DNA of 16,049 nt from an uncultured Parafilimonas sp. (GTDB lineage: Bacteria > Bacteroidota > Bacteroidia > Chitinophagales > Chitinophagaceae). The notes beneath the pieces were generated by a model. That model did no database searches. It was not told where the DNA came from and saw only the letters and a program-made list of their open reading frames with translations. Positions 8,801 through 15,700 of the stretch are shown here, piece by piece; the stretch's first letter is position 1, and each line of letters opens with the position of its first letter. The stretch lies in contig CALAGJ010000011.1 of assembly GCA_937892395.1 (NCBI GenBank), positions 1 to 16,049 on the forward strand. Direction: 5' to 3'. The position numbers were made by a program, and so were the translations under genes.

Positions 8801-9485
8801 TGTCAGTATAGTGAGAATCATTTGTTGCTATTATGGGTACATTATATTTTGCCGCATATTGTAATAATCGAGTATTTATTTTTTCCTGTTCAGGAATATT
8901 ATGGCGCTGTATTTCTATAAAATAATCGTCTCCAAATTGATTGTGCCACCATTGAAATTCTTTTTCTGCAGCGGCTTCATCTTTATGCAGAATGGCTTGT
9001 GGCACATATGCACCAATACAACAAGTAGTAGCAATTAATCCTTCTTTGTATTGCTCTAATAATTTTTTATCAATGCGTGGATATTTACTATAATACCCCT
9101 GCACATATCCCATAGAAGTAAGCTTCACTAAGTTTGCATAACCTATTTTATTTTTTGCCAGCAGTACCTGGTGATATCTATCGTCTTTTTGCTCCCTGCT
9201 AAATATTTTGCGGGTGTGGTCTTCTACTACATAAAATTCGCATCCTACAATGGGTTTTACAGTGGGTACTATTATATCATTACCTGCATCATCTTTCCCA
9301 ATCACCTTAGTTTTATTCCACGCCTGTTTTACAAATTCGAATGCGCCAAACATGTTTCCATGATCCGTAATGGCCAATGCCGGCATTTGATGCTCAGCGG
9401 CTTTTGTATATAAACTTTCAATACTACTAGCACCGTCCAGCAGGCTATATTGGGTATGAACGTGCAGGTGAGAAAATACAGGCAT
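5820..9485 (-). CDS. dnaE: DNA polymerase III alpha subunit DnaE
   Basis: The 1221-residue catalytic subunit of the replicative polymerase. An N-terminal PHP domain opens with FSHLHVHTQYSLLDGAS and also has ITDHGNMFGAFEF and NDSHYTD. The C-family polymerase core carries GPGRGSAAGS (around residue 393) and the catalytic PDIDTDFDDDG (around 434), with the third acidic residue in KMDFLGLKTL (around 610). A helix-hairpin-helix-like segment GLGGLKGVGDAAL lies near 880, followed by an OB fold (IRLAGLVTDAAHRNTKTG to ALWADDY, about 1050-1090). No intein or frameshift is seen. I start at the ATG at 9485 (MPVFSHLHVHT), which gives the universal N-terminus; the frame extends 11 codons further to a TTG at 9518. 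It stands alone, converging on the small gene at 5510. Confidence 0.98.
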   Translation of the reverse strand: MPVFSHLHVHTQYSLLDGASSIESLYTKAAEHQMPALAITDHGNMFGAFEFVKQAWNKTKVIGKDDAGNDIIVPTVKPIVGCEFYVVEDHTRKIFSREQKDDRYHQVLLAKNKIGYANLVKLTSMGYVQGYYSKYPRIDKKLLEQYKEGLIATTCCIGAYVPQAILHKDEAAAEKEFQWWHNQFGDDYFIEIQRHNIPEQEKINTRLLQYAAKYNVPIIATNDSHYTDITDSNAHDILLCINTGEKQSTPGYDDFVNDDAQVKNRRFKFPNNNFYFKSPNEMAQLFSDLPQAIDNTNMIVDRVEYLNLKKDILLPAFPIPTAFQLYEDINLNQWEYLKHITYEGATLRYGELNSETTERIDFELFTIKTMGFAGYFLIVSDFIKAGREKGVFIGPGRGSAAGSVVAYCIGITNIDPMKYNLLFERFLNPDRKSMPDIDTDFDDDGRQKVIDYVVEKYGKNQVAQIVTYGTMAARSSIKDVARVMDLPLSESNALAKLVPEKPGTELKTVFYAPLYIKDGEKSMESKGYDANDITNADLLRNIKAGDDLRAAVLREAEKLEGSVRNTGVHAAGIIIAPKDLMELIPVSVAKDSDLWVTQIEGSVIEESGVIKMDFLGLKTLSILKTALEIIKEKHHITIEPDALPLDDYATYQLYQKGETNGTFQFESVGMQKYLRELKPDQFEDLIAMNALYRPGPLAYIPNFIARKHGREEIKYDLPEMQEYLEETYGITVYQEQVMLLSQKLAGFTKGQADTLRKAMGKKDRKTLDKMKDSFIKGATALNHPQPVLEKIWTDWESFAQYAFNKSHSTCYAFVAYQTAYLKAHYPSEYMAAVLNHSGSIEKTTFFMEECKRMGIKVLGPDINESQKGFAVNDKGEIRFGLGGLKGVGDAALDNIILERKKDGMYANIFEFIKRVNQRSVNKKTLESLAYGGAFDCFPELHRAQYFYVSSENRSGIERLITFAQQVANSKTQSINSLFGESSMPAISQPQIAQCPHWSLTELLHYEKDVCGIYMSGHPLDHFKFEMKYYGITPIAQYTEVKDSATDIQLHAGKTIRLAGLVTDAAHRNTKTGRKFGIVTIEDYSGKTELALWADDYVKYQNYFEVGKIITATGFFKLRYNSTDQYEFKVTNMLLLESLKENMTKQIELSMEPASLSLDFVNFADKNIKSNPGKTALRIHLSDPLHQLKITLANREKGFLMNEEMANYLLENPDVSVKVIMS

Positions 9486-9559
9486 AAAAAAACTTAGGCG
9501 TGCAATGTACAAAGCCAAGTGACCTGCTTGCCTACGTTTTTTTCCACAGTTTAAAAAAA

Positions 9560-9590
9560 CAAAGGGGAGAAAATTAAATTAATTTTTCAA
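9560..9590 (-). promoter_or_regulatory. Candidate promoter for dnaE
   Basis: Read on the minus strand, a TTG (9588-9590) is followed after about 20 bases of AT-rich spacer by CCCCTTTG (9560-9567), which keeps the TTTG half of the -7 box. It is 75 bases before the dnaE ATG, in a gap with no other gene. The TA half of the box is absent, so the call is tentative. Confidence 0.3.
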
Positions 9591-9652
9591 CCCAATATTT
9601 TACTATGATTTTACAATAAATCCACGCATCTATATTCAGACATTATAGGGGT

Positions 9653-10864
9653 TTACTCAATAGACTGCATCACAGACCGATATTCATGATCGGATGAAAT
9701 GGTTTTTGCCGCCTCCAAAAAAGAGTTTTTTATGGCTGCATCGGCAGGAATTTTTTCTGCAATGCTGCGCAATGCATCTGCTTTTTCATAATCAGAAGAA
9801 ATTTTTGAAGAAATTTGTATGATGGCAATCCATTGCTCTTTTGTATAGGATGCTTTTTCAATAATTTCTTCAAGCACATTTTTCTTTTCATAATCACTAC
9901 CAATGCTGTTTACAACAGAAAGGAGTTTATTAAAGTTTTCAGATGGAATGTTTTGAGCTTGCAGTAGCTTTTCTAAAATGCCTGCTTTTTCGTAATCACT
10001 GCCTATTGTTTGTACTACTTTTAATGTGGCATCAAAATCATTTTCTGATATATTTTGAGTAGATAATATCTGCTCAAGCACACCAGCCTTCTCATAATCA
10101 CTGCCAATGGAAGATATGATAGATAGACATTCAGCAATATGATTTTCTGAAATAGATTTCTTTTGCAATAAAGATTTGATAACACCTGCTTTTTCATAAT
10201 CGCTGCCAATACTTTTTACTACCAATAAATAAGTAGAAACTGACGATGCATCTGATAGAAACTGATCACCAAACTTGCCTAATACCCCTGCTTTTTCATA
10301 ATCAGATTCAATGTTTGTTGTGAGTAAAAGCAGATTGTTTTTTTCTGCTGTGCTTAGTGTATATTGCTTTAACACAACTGATATCCAACTGCTTTTCTGA
10401 TAGTCTGATTTGAACTGATTCGTTTCTTGTACCAAGGCAGAAACTCCTCCTTTTTTATAGATTCTAAAGGCATGCCCTTTTATATCAATACCATGTAAAA
10501 TCATGGTGGATATTGCATCTTGCAGAATGCTTTTCCCTATCTCTGAATCTGGGCCAAATTGTTTTGTTCCAGCATAAATTTCATAACTAATATTTCCACT
10601 GCCATCATTTTTTGCTGTAAATTTTTTATTGTCCTTTTTGTACCGAACTATTCCATTTTCAGATATATGTTGTATAGCCGTTTCTGTTTCATTAAAACTA
10701 ATATCACCCTCTACTTCAATTTTTAAATGATCTTGAGAATCTGTTATAGTCATTCTTTGACTACTATGTGACTCATTAGAAATTGTAGTATTGTTTACTG
10801 ATTGAGAGTGGCATGCGCTCAGGAAAATAAATATAAGTGCACTTATCAATAAATTCTTTTTCAT
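9653..10864 (-). CDS. Lipoprotein with eight 34-residue SDYEK repeats
   Basis: A 403-residue protein with a lipoprotein signal (MKKNLLISALIFIFLSAC, lipobox LSAC, acylated Cys18). A Ser/Thr/Asn-rich linker and a mixed domain (about 38-145) follow, with FNETETAIQHISENGIVRY and an EIYAGTKQFG strand. The C-terminal 250 residues are a tandem array: the SDY motif recurs at 153, 187, 221, 255, 289, 323, 357 and (as SDHEY) 391, exactly 34 residues apart. Each unit reads roughly SDYEKAGVLxxLL then ISExxFxxxLxVVxSIG, two amphipathic helices, so an alpha-solenoid is likely. As I recall, similar SDYE repeats and a similar preceding domain occur in the extracytoplasmic part of some BlaR1-type M56 peptidase proteins; here no peptidase is present. 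It is the last gene of a probable three-gene unit, 29 bases after the permease. Function unknown; a scaffold or binding role is inference. Confidence 0.88.
   Translation of the reverse strand: MKKNLLISALIFIFLSACHSQSVNNTTISNESHSSQRMTITDSQDHLKIEVEGDISFNETETAIQHISENGIVRYKKDNKKFTAKNDGSGNISYEIYAGTKQFGPDSEIGKSILQDAISTMILHGIDIKGHAFRIYKKGGVSALVQETNQFKSDYQKSSWISVVLKQYTLSTAEKNNLLLLTTNIESDYEKAGVLGKFGDQFLSDASSVSTYLLVVKSIGSDYEKAGVIKSLLQKKSISENHIAECLSIISSIGSDYEKAGVLEQILSTQNISENDFDATLKVVQTIGSDYEKAGILEKLLQAQNIPSENFNKLLSVVNSIGSDYEKKNVLEEIIEKASYTKEQWIAIIQISSKISSDYEKADALRSIAEKIPADAAIKNSFLEAAKTISSDHEYRSVMQSIE
9656..10408 (-). repeat. In-gene tandem repeat, eight units of 102 bp (last one partial)
   Basis: The codons for the SDYEK motif begin at 10408, 10306, 10204, 10102, 10000, 9898, 9796 and 9694, a constant 102-base step. 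On the plus strand the repeats show as recurring TTTTTCATAATCACTGCC-like strings. Units 3-5 are the most alike; the first and last are the most diverged (SDYQK and SDHEY). The DNA is clearly less conserved than the protein motif, so this is an old array and not a recent slippage product. Confidence 0.93.
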
Positions 10865-10893
10865 TTTAAAATTTTTTCTATTTGAAAATATAA

Positions 10894-13350
10894 TTATTCT
10901 GTTTTTAATGCAGTGGAAGGATTGGCATTAGCTGCTTGATATGTTTTGATACTTAGTACCAAAAATGCTATCAGAAGAGTTCCAACACCACCTATTATAA
11001 ACAACCACCAGCTTAATTCTGTACGATATGCAAAATTATCTAACCAACTATTTGCTGCCCACCAGGAAAGTGGAACTGCTACAATAAATGCAATACAAAC
11101 TAATTTTAAAAAGTCAAAAGTGAGTTGTTGTATGATTTGAGTGACAGAAGCCCCCAATACTTTTCTTACACCAATTTCTTTTGTGCGTTGGTTTGTTGTA
11201 TAAATGACTAATCCCAATAAACCTAAACAACTGATGAGAATTGCAATGCCCGCTGCCCAGTTGAGCAACCTGCCCATATGTTGTTCTTCCTTATATAATT
11301 TTGCAATTGACTCATCAAAAAACTGATACTTGAAATCGTCTTCAGGATAAATTTCTTTGTATAACTTTTCAATTTTATTGATAGTAGGAGTGAATGATGC
11401 AGCACCTGTTTTTAATTTTAAATGTAGCGTATAATTATTATTCAGCCCATTGATTAAACACAATGGTTTGATTTGAGTATAAAGAGATTGTTGGTGAAAA
11501 TCTTTTACCACACCTACAATCGGTAATTGTAAACCACTCCATTGCAAATTTTTACCAATTGCAGATTCCGGTTTTTTAAAACCGAGTACTTTACAATAGG
11601 CCTCATTGATGACCATTGCATTAAATGTATCACTTGCAGGCAGGTCGTTTCCGGCTAGTAGTTGTAAGCCGAAAATCTTTATATAGTTATCATCTGCCTG
11701 TTTAAATTGTACATCCGTTGTTACCTCTTTTTTCCCATCCATATATTTTATCTCTCCTGAACTGGTATTACTTGATAAAGGTGCATTTCCGGAGATACTT
11801 ATCATTTCTATATCTGGAATTGATTTTATTTTATCGGCTAATACAAACCTTTTCTTGTCATTTTCATTGGAAAAAAAATTATATGGTGCGTCAATAGAAA
11901 CAATGGCATCTTTTTTAAAACCCAGATCTTTATTAATTCCATAATGAATTTGCTTACTCACCACTAATGTGGCTATTAAAAATACTTGCGCTATAATAAA
12001 TTGAGATACTGTCAATACTTTTCTAATACTTCCTTTTCTACTTTTTGAATTGCTACCATTATTTACATTTTTTAGAACTATTGTAGGGTTATATTTAGTT
12101 AATATCCATGCAGGATAATATCCTGAAAGTATAGTAATGATAGCAATCAAGGAAATAAGAAAAACGACAAGCTCGGGTTGATTGAACCAGTCGAAAGCTA
12201 TACCCGGTGATATAAAATCTTTAAATAACTTTAGAAGAAAAGGCCCTAGAATTATAGATAGAATGGCTGCTGTACAGGTTAGTAAAAGAGTTTCTGTAAG
12301 GAACTGTGTAATGAGTTGATTTTTTGAACTACCTAATGTTTTCCTGATACCTATTTCTTTTGCCCTGCGGGATGCTTGAGCTGTTGCCAGATTGATAAAA
12401 TTAATGCATGCCAACAACAAGATAAAGCATGCCACAATGATCAAACCATAAAGTGTTGTTTTATTTGCAAGATAATCGCCTAACACACCATATTTATTGT
12501 TGAAATGAATATCAGAAAGGGGTTGCAACTTCCAGGTGGTATAATTGGCTGCATCTTCCACATTATCTCCCCGATGCATACGCTCTAATTGCTCTAACTG
12601 CGTTTCAATATTTTGTACTGAAGCACCATCAGTAATTTTTACATACAACTGGGATGAGCTATTTGTGTTACCCCAACTATCCAAACCAAAATTTTCTTTT
12701 AAGCCGGTTACTGCAATTGTTTTCATAGATACAAACACATTTCCCGTTAAATCGCTATTAAAAGGTAAAGGCTCTACAACCCCTGAAATAGTTGTTTTAA
12801 TAGTATCATTGATGACTAAAGTTTTGCCAATAATATCTGCTGGTTTGATATCTGGAAAAAATACGGCCGCTTTAGCTGAAGTTATTACTGTTTTATAAGG
12901 TTCGTTCAAGGCCTCATTTCTGCTTCCACAAAGCCATGTATAGTTAAATAATTTAAAATATCCTGCATCGGCATATAATACTTGTTTTTCTTTTTTATAT
13001 ACACTACCAATATCATCCCCAGGCACGGGGATATTAATTTTTGTTTCCCACTCGCTATAGTAGTGTGCTTCGGATTCTACTCCCGAAGTATTTTGCAATA
13101 TACTACCAGCCAGAGGAAAGGGTACACCCATATTGGAATAATCCTCACCACTAAATTTAAAATCAGTTACAACCCTATATATACGATCTCCATCCGGATG
13201 ATTCTTATCAAAACTAAAATCATGTTGTACGATCAGGAAGATAACCATGGCTGTACATACACCAATGGAAAGACCAATAATGTTGATACTTGTAAACAGC
13301 TTATTCTTTGCAAAATTTCTGAAAGCAATGCTGAAGTTTGTGCGTTTCAT
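10894..13350 (-). CDS. FtsX/MacB-type ABC transporter permease, no ATPase beside it
   Basis: An 818-residue membrane protein of the type-VII (MacB/FtsX-like) permease superfamily in its duplicated Bacteroidota form. It has an N-terminal transmembrane helix (NKLFTSINIIGLSIGVCTAMVIF region, about 16-40), then a periplasmic MacB-like domain. A three-helix FtsX block at about 300-425 contains KEIGIRKTLGSSKNQLI. A further transmembrane segment and second periplasmic domain follow, then a final FtsX block at about 690-818 containing KEIGVRKVLGASVTQII. Such proteins use ATP hydrolysis by a separate cytoplasmic subunit to move a periplasmic domain, acting on lipids, lipoproteins, peptides or drugs without classical transport. 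No ATP-binding gene is in the window. It lies 17 bases after the secreted CxxCxGxG protein and 29 before the repeat lipoprotein. Confidence 0.94.
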   Translation of the reverse strand: MKRTNFSIAFRNFAKNKLFTSINIIGLSIGVCTAMVIFLIVQHDFSFDKNHPDGDRIYRVVTDFKFSGEDYSNMGVPFPLAGSILQNTSGVESEAHYYSEWETKINIPVPGDDIGSVYKKEKQVLYADAGYFKLFNYTWLCGSRNEALNEPYKTVITSAKAAVFFPDIKPADIIGKTLVINDTIKTTISGVVEPLPFNSDLTGNVFVSMKTIAVTGLKENFGLDSWGNTNSSSQLYVKITDGASVQNIETQLEQLERMHRGDNVEDAANYTTWKLQPLSDIHFNNKYGVLGDYLANKTTLYGLIIVACFILLLACINFINLATAQASRRAKEIGIRKTLGSSKNQLITQFLTETLLLTCTAAILSIILGPFLLKLFKDFISPGIAFDWFNQPELVVFLISLIAIITILSGYYPAWILTKYNPTIVLKNVNNGSNSKSRKGSIRKVLTVSQFIIAQVFLIATLVVSKQIHYGINKDLGFKKDAIVSIDAPYNFFSNENDKKRFVLADKIKSIPDIEMISISGNAPLSSNTSSGEIKYMDGKKEVTTDVQFKQADDNYIKIFGLQLLAGNDLPASDTFNAMVINEAYCKVLGFKKPESAIGKNLQWSGLQLPIVGVVKDFHQQSLYTQIKPLCLINGLNNNYTLHLKLKTGAASFTPTINKIEKLYKEIYPEDDFKYQFFDESIAKLYKEEQHMGRLLNWAAGIAILISCLGLLGLVIYTTNQRTKEIGVRKVLGASVTQIIQQLTFDFLKLVCIAFIVAVPLSWWAANSWLDNFAYRTELSWWLFIIGGVGTLLIAFLVLSIKTYQAANANPSTALKTE

Positions 13351-13367
13351 ACTATGAAATCATCGTT

Positions 13368-13952
13368 TTATGGTTTAATGACTGCTATTTGTATTGTTGA
13401 ATCTTTTTCAATTATAAAACCGCCCTTGTTTGCATTCTTCTTTGTATCACAATATCGCCATTCATATTTTCCAGGAGAAAGACTGGCTTTGTAGGTAAAA
13501 TATGATTCTCCTTCTTCTAAACTCACCATAAACTGATCTATTACAACACCGGGATGTTCTGTATTTATTATTTCAATCCTGCCATTTCCGCCACATTTGG
13601 TGCATGTAAATTGTGCATCACCATCTTTCTCTCTTAGAATATGGTTTGCACTTGATCCACTACTATTTGAAAAACTTTTTGCAAGCCTTCCATTTGATGT
13701 AGATTTTCCTTCACAATCATTTGTACTTCTTACTGTATGGCAAAACATCAACATGCCCACATCATCAGCCGAGTATATGCTGCTGTCTTTTTCGTGGGTT
13801 ATGTAAATTTTTCCTGCTTCCATTTTATAAATATAACCTGCTTTATGAAGGCCATTTTTAAGCACAATGGTATCCTCTTGTTGTGCCTGTATGCATTGAA
13901 TCATTGAAATAAATACAATGGTCAATAAGCAGGTTTTTGAAATAGTCTGCAT
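13368..13952 (-). CDS. Secreted protein with a single CxxCxGxG motif, function unknown
   Basis: A 194-residue exported protein that I do not recognise as a named family. The signal peptide is MQTISKTCLLTIVFISMIQC with likely cleavage after IQA (residue 23). The mature N-terminus DTIVLKNGLHKAGYIYKME has the look of the short beta modules in which Bacteroidota proteins begin (xIxLxNGxxxxGxIxxM). A Ser/Asn-rich stretch (82-103) leads to FTCTKCGGNGRIEI (116-129), one copy of the DnaJ-type CxxCxGxG knuckle, and then a beta-rich C-terminal domain (YFTYKASLSPGKYEWRYCD, IEKDSTIQIAVIK). Four more cysteines lie in or after the signal peptide. The knuckle could bind zinc or form a disulfide in the periplasm; neither is shown. 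It is the first gene of the three-gene unit, and the palindrome at 14049-14064 is about 100 bases upstream. Confidence 0.82.
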   Translation of the reverse strand: MQTISKTCLLTIVFISMIQCIQAQQEDTIVLKNGLHKAGYIYKMEAGKIYITHEKDSSIYSADDVGMLMFCHTVRSTNDCEGKSTSNGRLAKSFSNSSGSSANHILREKDGDAQFTCTKCGGNGRIEIINTEHPGVVIDQFMVSLEEGESYFTYKASLSPGKYEWRYCDTKKNANKGGFIIEKDSTIQIAVIKP

Positions 13953-13985
13953 AGTGAATTTTTATATGCCAGAAAATTTCAATCA

Positions 13986-14002
13986 TTGTGCCATTAGCAC
14001 AA
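13986..14002. repeat. Inverted repeat in the leader of the three-gene unit
   Basis: TTGTGC-CATTA-GCACAA is a perfect 6-bp inverted repeat with a 5-base spacer, 34 bases upstream of the ATG at 13952. It lacks a T-tract and is too short to be a terminator; it could be an operator half or an mRNA hairpin. Confidence 0.4.
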
Positions 14003-14048
14003 ATCCTTTATTAGATGGGGTTTACACCATTTTAGGAATTCAAAAAAA

Positions 14049-14064
14049 TGTACGATATCGTACA
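14049..14064. promoter_or_regulatory. Perfect 16-bp palindrome, candidate operator
   Basis: TGTACGATATCGTACA equals its own reverse complement. It lies 96 bases upstream of the three-gene unit and 48 bases beyond the terminator of the fatty-acid gene, so the three-gene unit is the only reasonable target. On the minus strand it is followed at once by TTTTTTTG, where a -33 element could lie, although no clear -7 box is found at the right spacing. A second imperfect dyad, GAAAC-AATAC-GTTTC (14075-14089), sits just beyond it. The binding regulator is not in the window. Confidence 0.55.
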
Positions 14065-14106
14065 GTGTTGATACGAAACAATACGTTTCAATTTTGATGC
14101 AAGCAA

Positions 14107-14134
14107 TAAAAAAAGGTCTCTGTGGAAGACCTTT
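14107..14134 (-). terminator. Rho-independent terminator of the beta-oxidation gene
   Basis: On the minus strand AAAGGTCT (14134-14127), a 7-base loop and AGACCTTT (14119-14112) form a perfect 8-bp stem followed directly by TTTTATTG. It lies 69 bases after the stop codon of the enoyl-CoA hydratase gene and separates that gene from the operon at 13952. Confidence 0.85.
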
Positions 14135-14203
14135 ATTATAATTTTTTATTTGATTTTTTTATTGCGCCAGCAAAACAATCAGTATGGAAATAGATGGATT
14201 GAA

Positions 14204-15700
14204 TTAATTTCTAATCGGCCTGCCGGAGGTAATAACAGATTGTATGCGCTCTAATGTTTTGCGTTCTCCACATAAGCTTAAGAAGTTTTCACGCTCCAAA
14301 TCAAGCAGGTATTGTTCAGATACAAATGTTGGCTCACTCAAATCTCCGCCGCACATTACATAAGCTAATTTTTTTGCTACTAATGCATCATGTTCAGTAG
14401 CATAGTTTGCAGATTTCATGGCATGAATACCAGCATACAAAGCACCCAATGCACTACGGCCAAGCACTTTTATGTCTGTACGTTGTATGGGTTTGGTATA
14501 GCCCGCAGCATGCAAGTCAATTACGGCTTCTTTTGCGGTAGCAATGCGCCTGCTCTGGTTTACAACTATAGCATCTGCACCCTTGCGCAGTATGCCCAAG
14601 TTATATGCTTCTGCTGCACTGGTAGCCACTTTAGCTGTGGCAATATTTAAAAATCTGTTTTTGAGCGTAATGGTTTCTGGTTCATCCGCATGCATTTCAT
14701 CACTGGCTCTCAGTACAAATTCCTTTGTGCCACCGCCGCCGGGTATTACACCAATGCCCAATTCTACTAAGCCAATATAGGATTCAGCAGCAGCACAAAT
14801 TTTATCTGCATGCAAACTCATTTCACATCCACCGCCAAGGCATAAACCATGTGGTGCCACAACCACCGGCACAGACGAATATCTAACCCGCATCATCGTA
14901 TTTTGAAATAAGCGAATAGCCATATCCAACTCATCATAATCTTGCTCAATAGCAAACATGAAAATCATGCCCACATTGGCACCGGCACTAAAATTTGCAC
15001 CATCATTTGCAATAACTAAACCTTTGTATTTTTCTTCTGAAAGACTAATAGCTTTTTGCACACTTTCCAATACTTCACTACCAATGGTATTCATTTTTGT
15101 GTTCCATTGTAATCCAAGTACATCATCTCCCAAATGATACACGGCAGCATTTCCATTTTTCCAAAGTATTTGATCTTTGAAATGATTCATTACAATAAAT
15201 GCTTTCCCTCCGGGAATGGGTTTGTATGTTTTTGAAACAGGATCATAACACAATCTAGTATTGTTTTCAATGGTATAAAAGCTTTTAATACCAGCCGCAA
15301 TCATTTCGTCAATCCAGGGAGCCACTGTATAGCCTGCAGCTCTCATGGCTTCTGTGGTTTTTTGTACACCAAGTACATCCCAGCTTTCAAAGGCTCCTAT
15401 CTCCCATCCAAAGCCCGCCATCATGGCATCGTCTACGCGATACAATTCATCACTGATTTCAGGAATTCTGAAGGAAATATAGGAGAACAATGAAAAATGA
15501 AATGCTCTGTAAAACTCGCCGGCTTTATCGGGAGCAGCACTTAACATTTTTATTCTCTGTTTTAAATCTTCAACGGGTTTGGCTGCTTCCAGGCTAGCGA
15601 ATTTTGGCTTTGTTCTTGTTCCATATTCCATGGTTTGCAAGTTGAGCGTGAGAATTTCCTTGCCTGCTGCCGATTTGGTTTTTTTGAAAACTAAAAACGT
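14204..15700 (-). CDS. 3-hydroxyacyl-CoA dehydrogenase/enoyl-CoA hydratase (FadN-like), N-terminal half missing
   Basis: The C-terminal ~498 codons of a fatty-acid beta-oxidation protein whose full length is usually near 800 residues. It begins in the linker SAAGKEILTLNLQTMEYGTRTKPKF, continues through the C-terminal 3HCDH domain (HFSLFSYISFRIPEISD, DDAMMAGFGWEIGAFESWD), and ends with an enoyl-CoA hydratase domain. That domain has the oxyanion-hole segment NDGANFSAGANVGM and GLCLGGGCEMSLHADK and ELGIGVIPGGGG, whose glutamates match the two catalytic ones of crotonases. The order dehydrogenase then hydratase is that of FadN, the reverse of FadB. A TTG at 15640 looks like a start but is internal: the frame and family sequence continue upstream to about 15,690-15,700, then stop at 15724 in foreign DNA. 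The NAD-binding domain is lost at the chimeric join, not in the organism. A terminator follows at 14107-14134. Confidence 0.93.
   Translation of the reverse strand, partial: TFLVFKKTKSAAGKEILTLNLQTMEYGTRTKPKFASLEAAKPVEDLKQRIKMLSAAPDKAGEFYRAFHFSLFSYISFRIPEISDELYRVDDAMMAGFGWEIGAFESWDVLGVQKTTEAMRAAGYTVAPWIDEMIAAGIKSFYTIENNTRLCYDPVSKTYKPIPGGKAFIVMNHFKDQILWKNGNAAVYHLGDDVLGLQWNTKMNTIGSEVLESVQKAISLSEEKYKGLVIANDGANFSAGANVGMIFMFAIEQDYDELDMAIRLFQNTMMRVRYSSVPVVVAPHGLCLGGGCEMSLHADKICAAAESYIGLVELGIGVIPGGGGTKEFVLRASDEMHADEPETITLKNRFLNIATAKVATSAAEAYNLGILRKGADAIVVNQSRRIATAKEAVIDLHAAGYTKPIQRTDIKVLGRSALGALYAGIHAMKSANYATEHDALVAKKLAYVMCGGDLSEPTFVSEQYLLDLERENFLSLCGERKTLERIQSVITSGRPIRN

Noticed and set aside
9486..9518. 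Eleven-codon N-terminal extension of DnaE from a TTG.
   Set aside because: The ATG at 9485 yields the family-typical N-terminus immediately before HLHVHT, and the extension has no conserved features.
9656..10408. CRISPR or other spaced DNA repeat array suggested by the regular 102-base period.
   Set aside because: The period is a whole number of codons, the frame is open throughout and the conservation is at the protein level; it is an in-gene protein repeat.
12982..13494. A 170-codon plus-strand frame.
   Set aside because: It is antisense to the permease N-terminus and the end of the secreted-protein gene, both of which have strong family or signal-peptide evidence.
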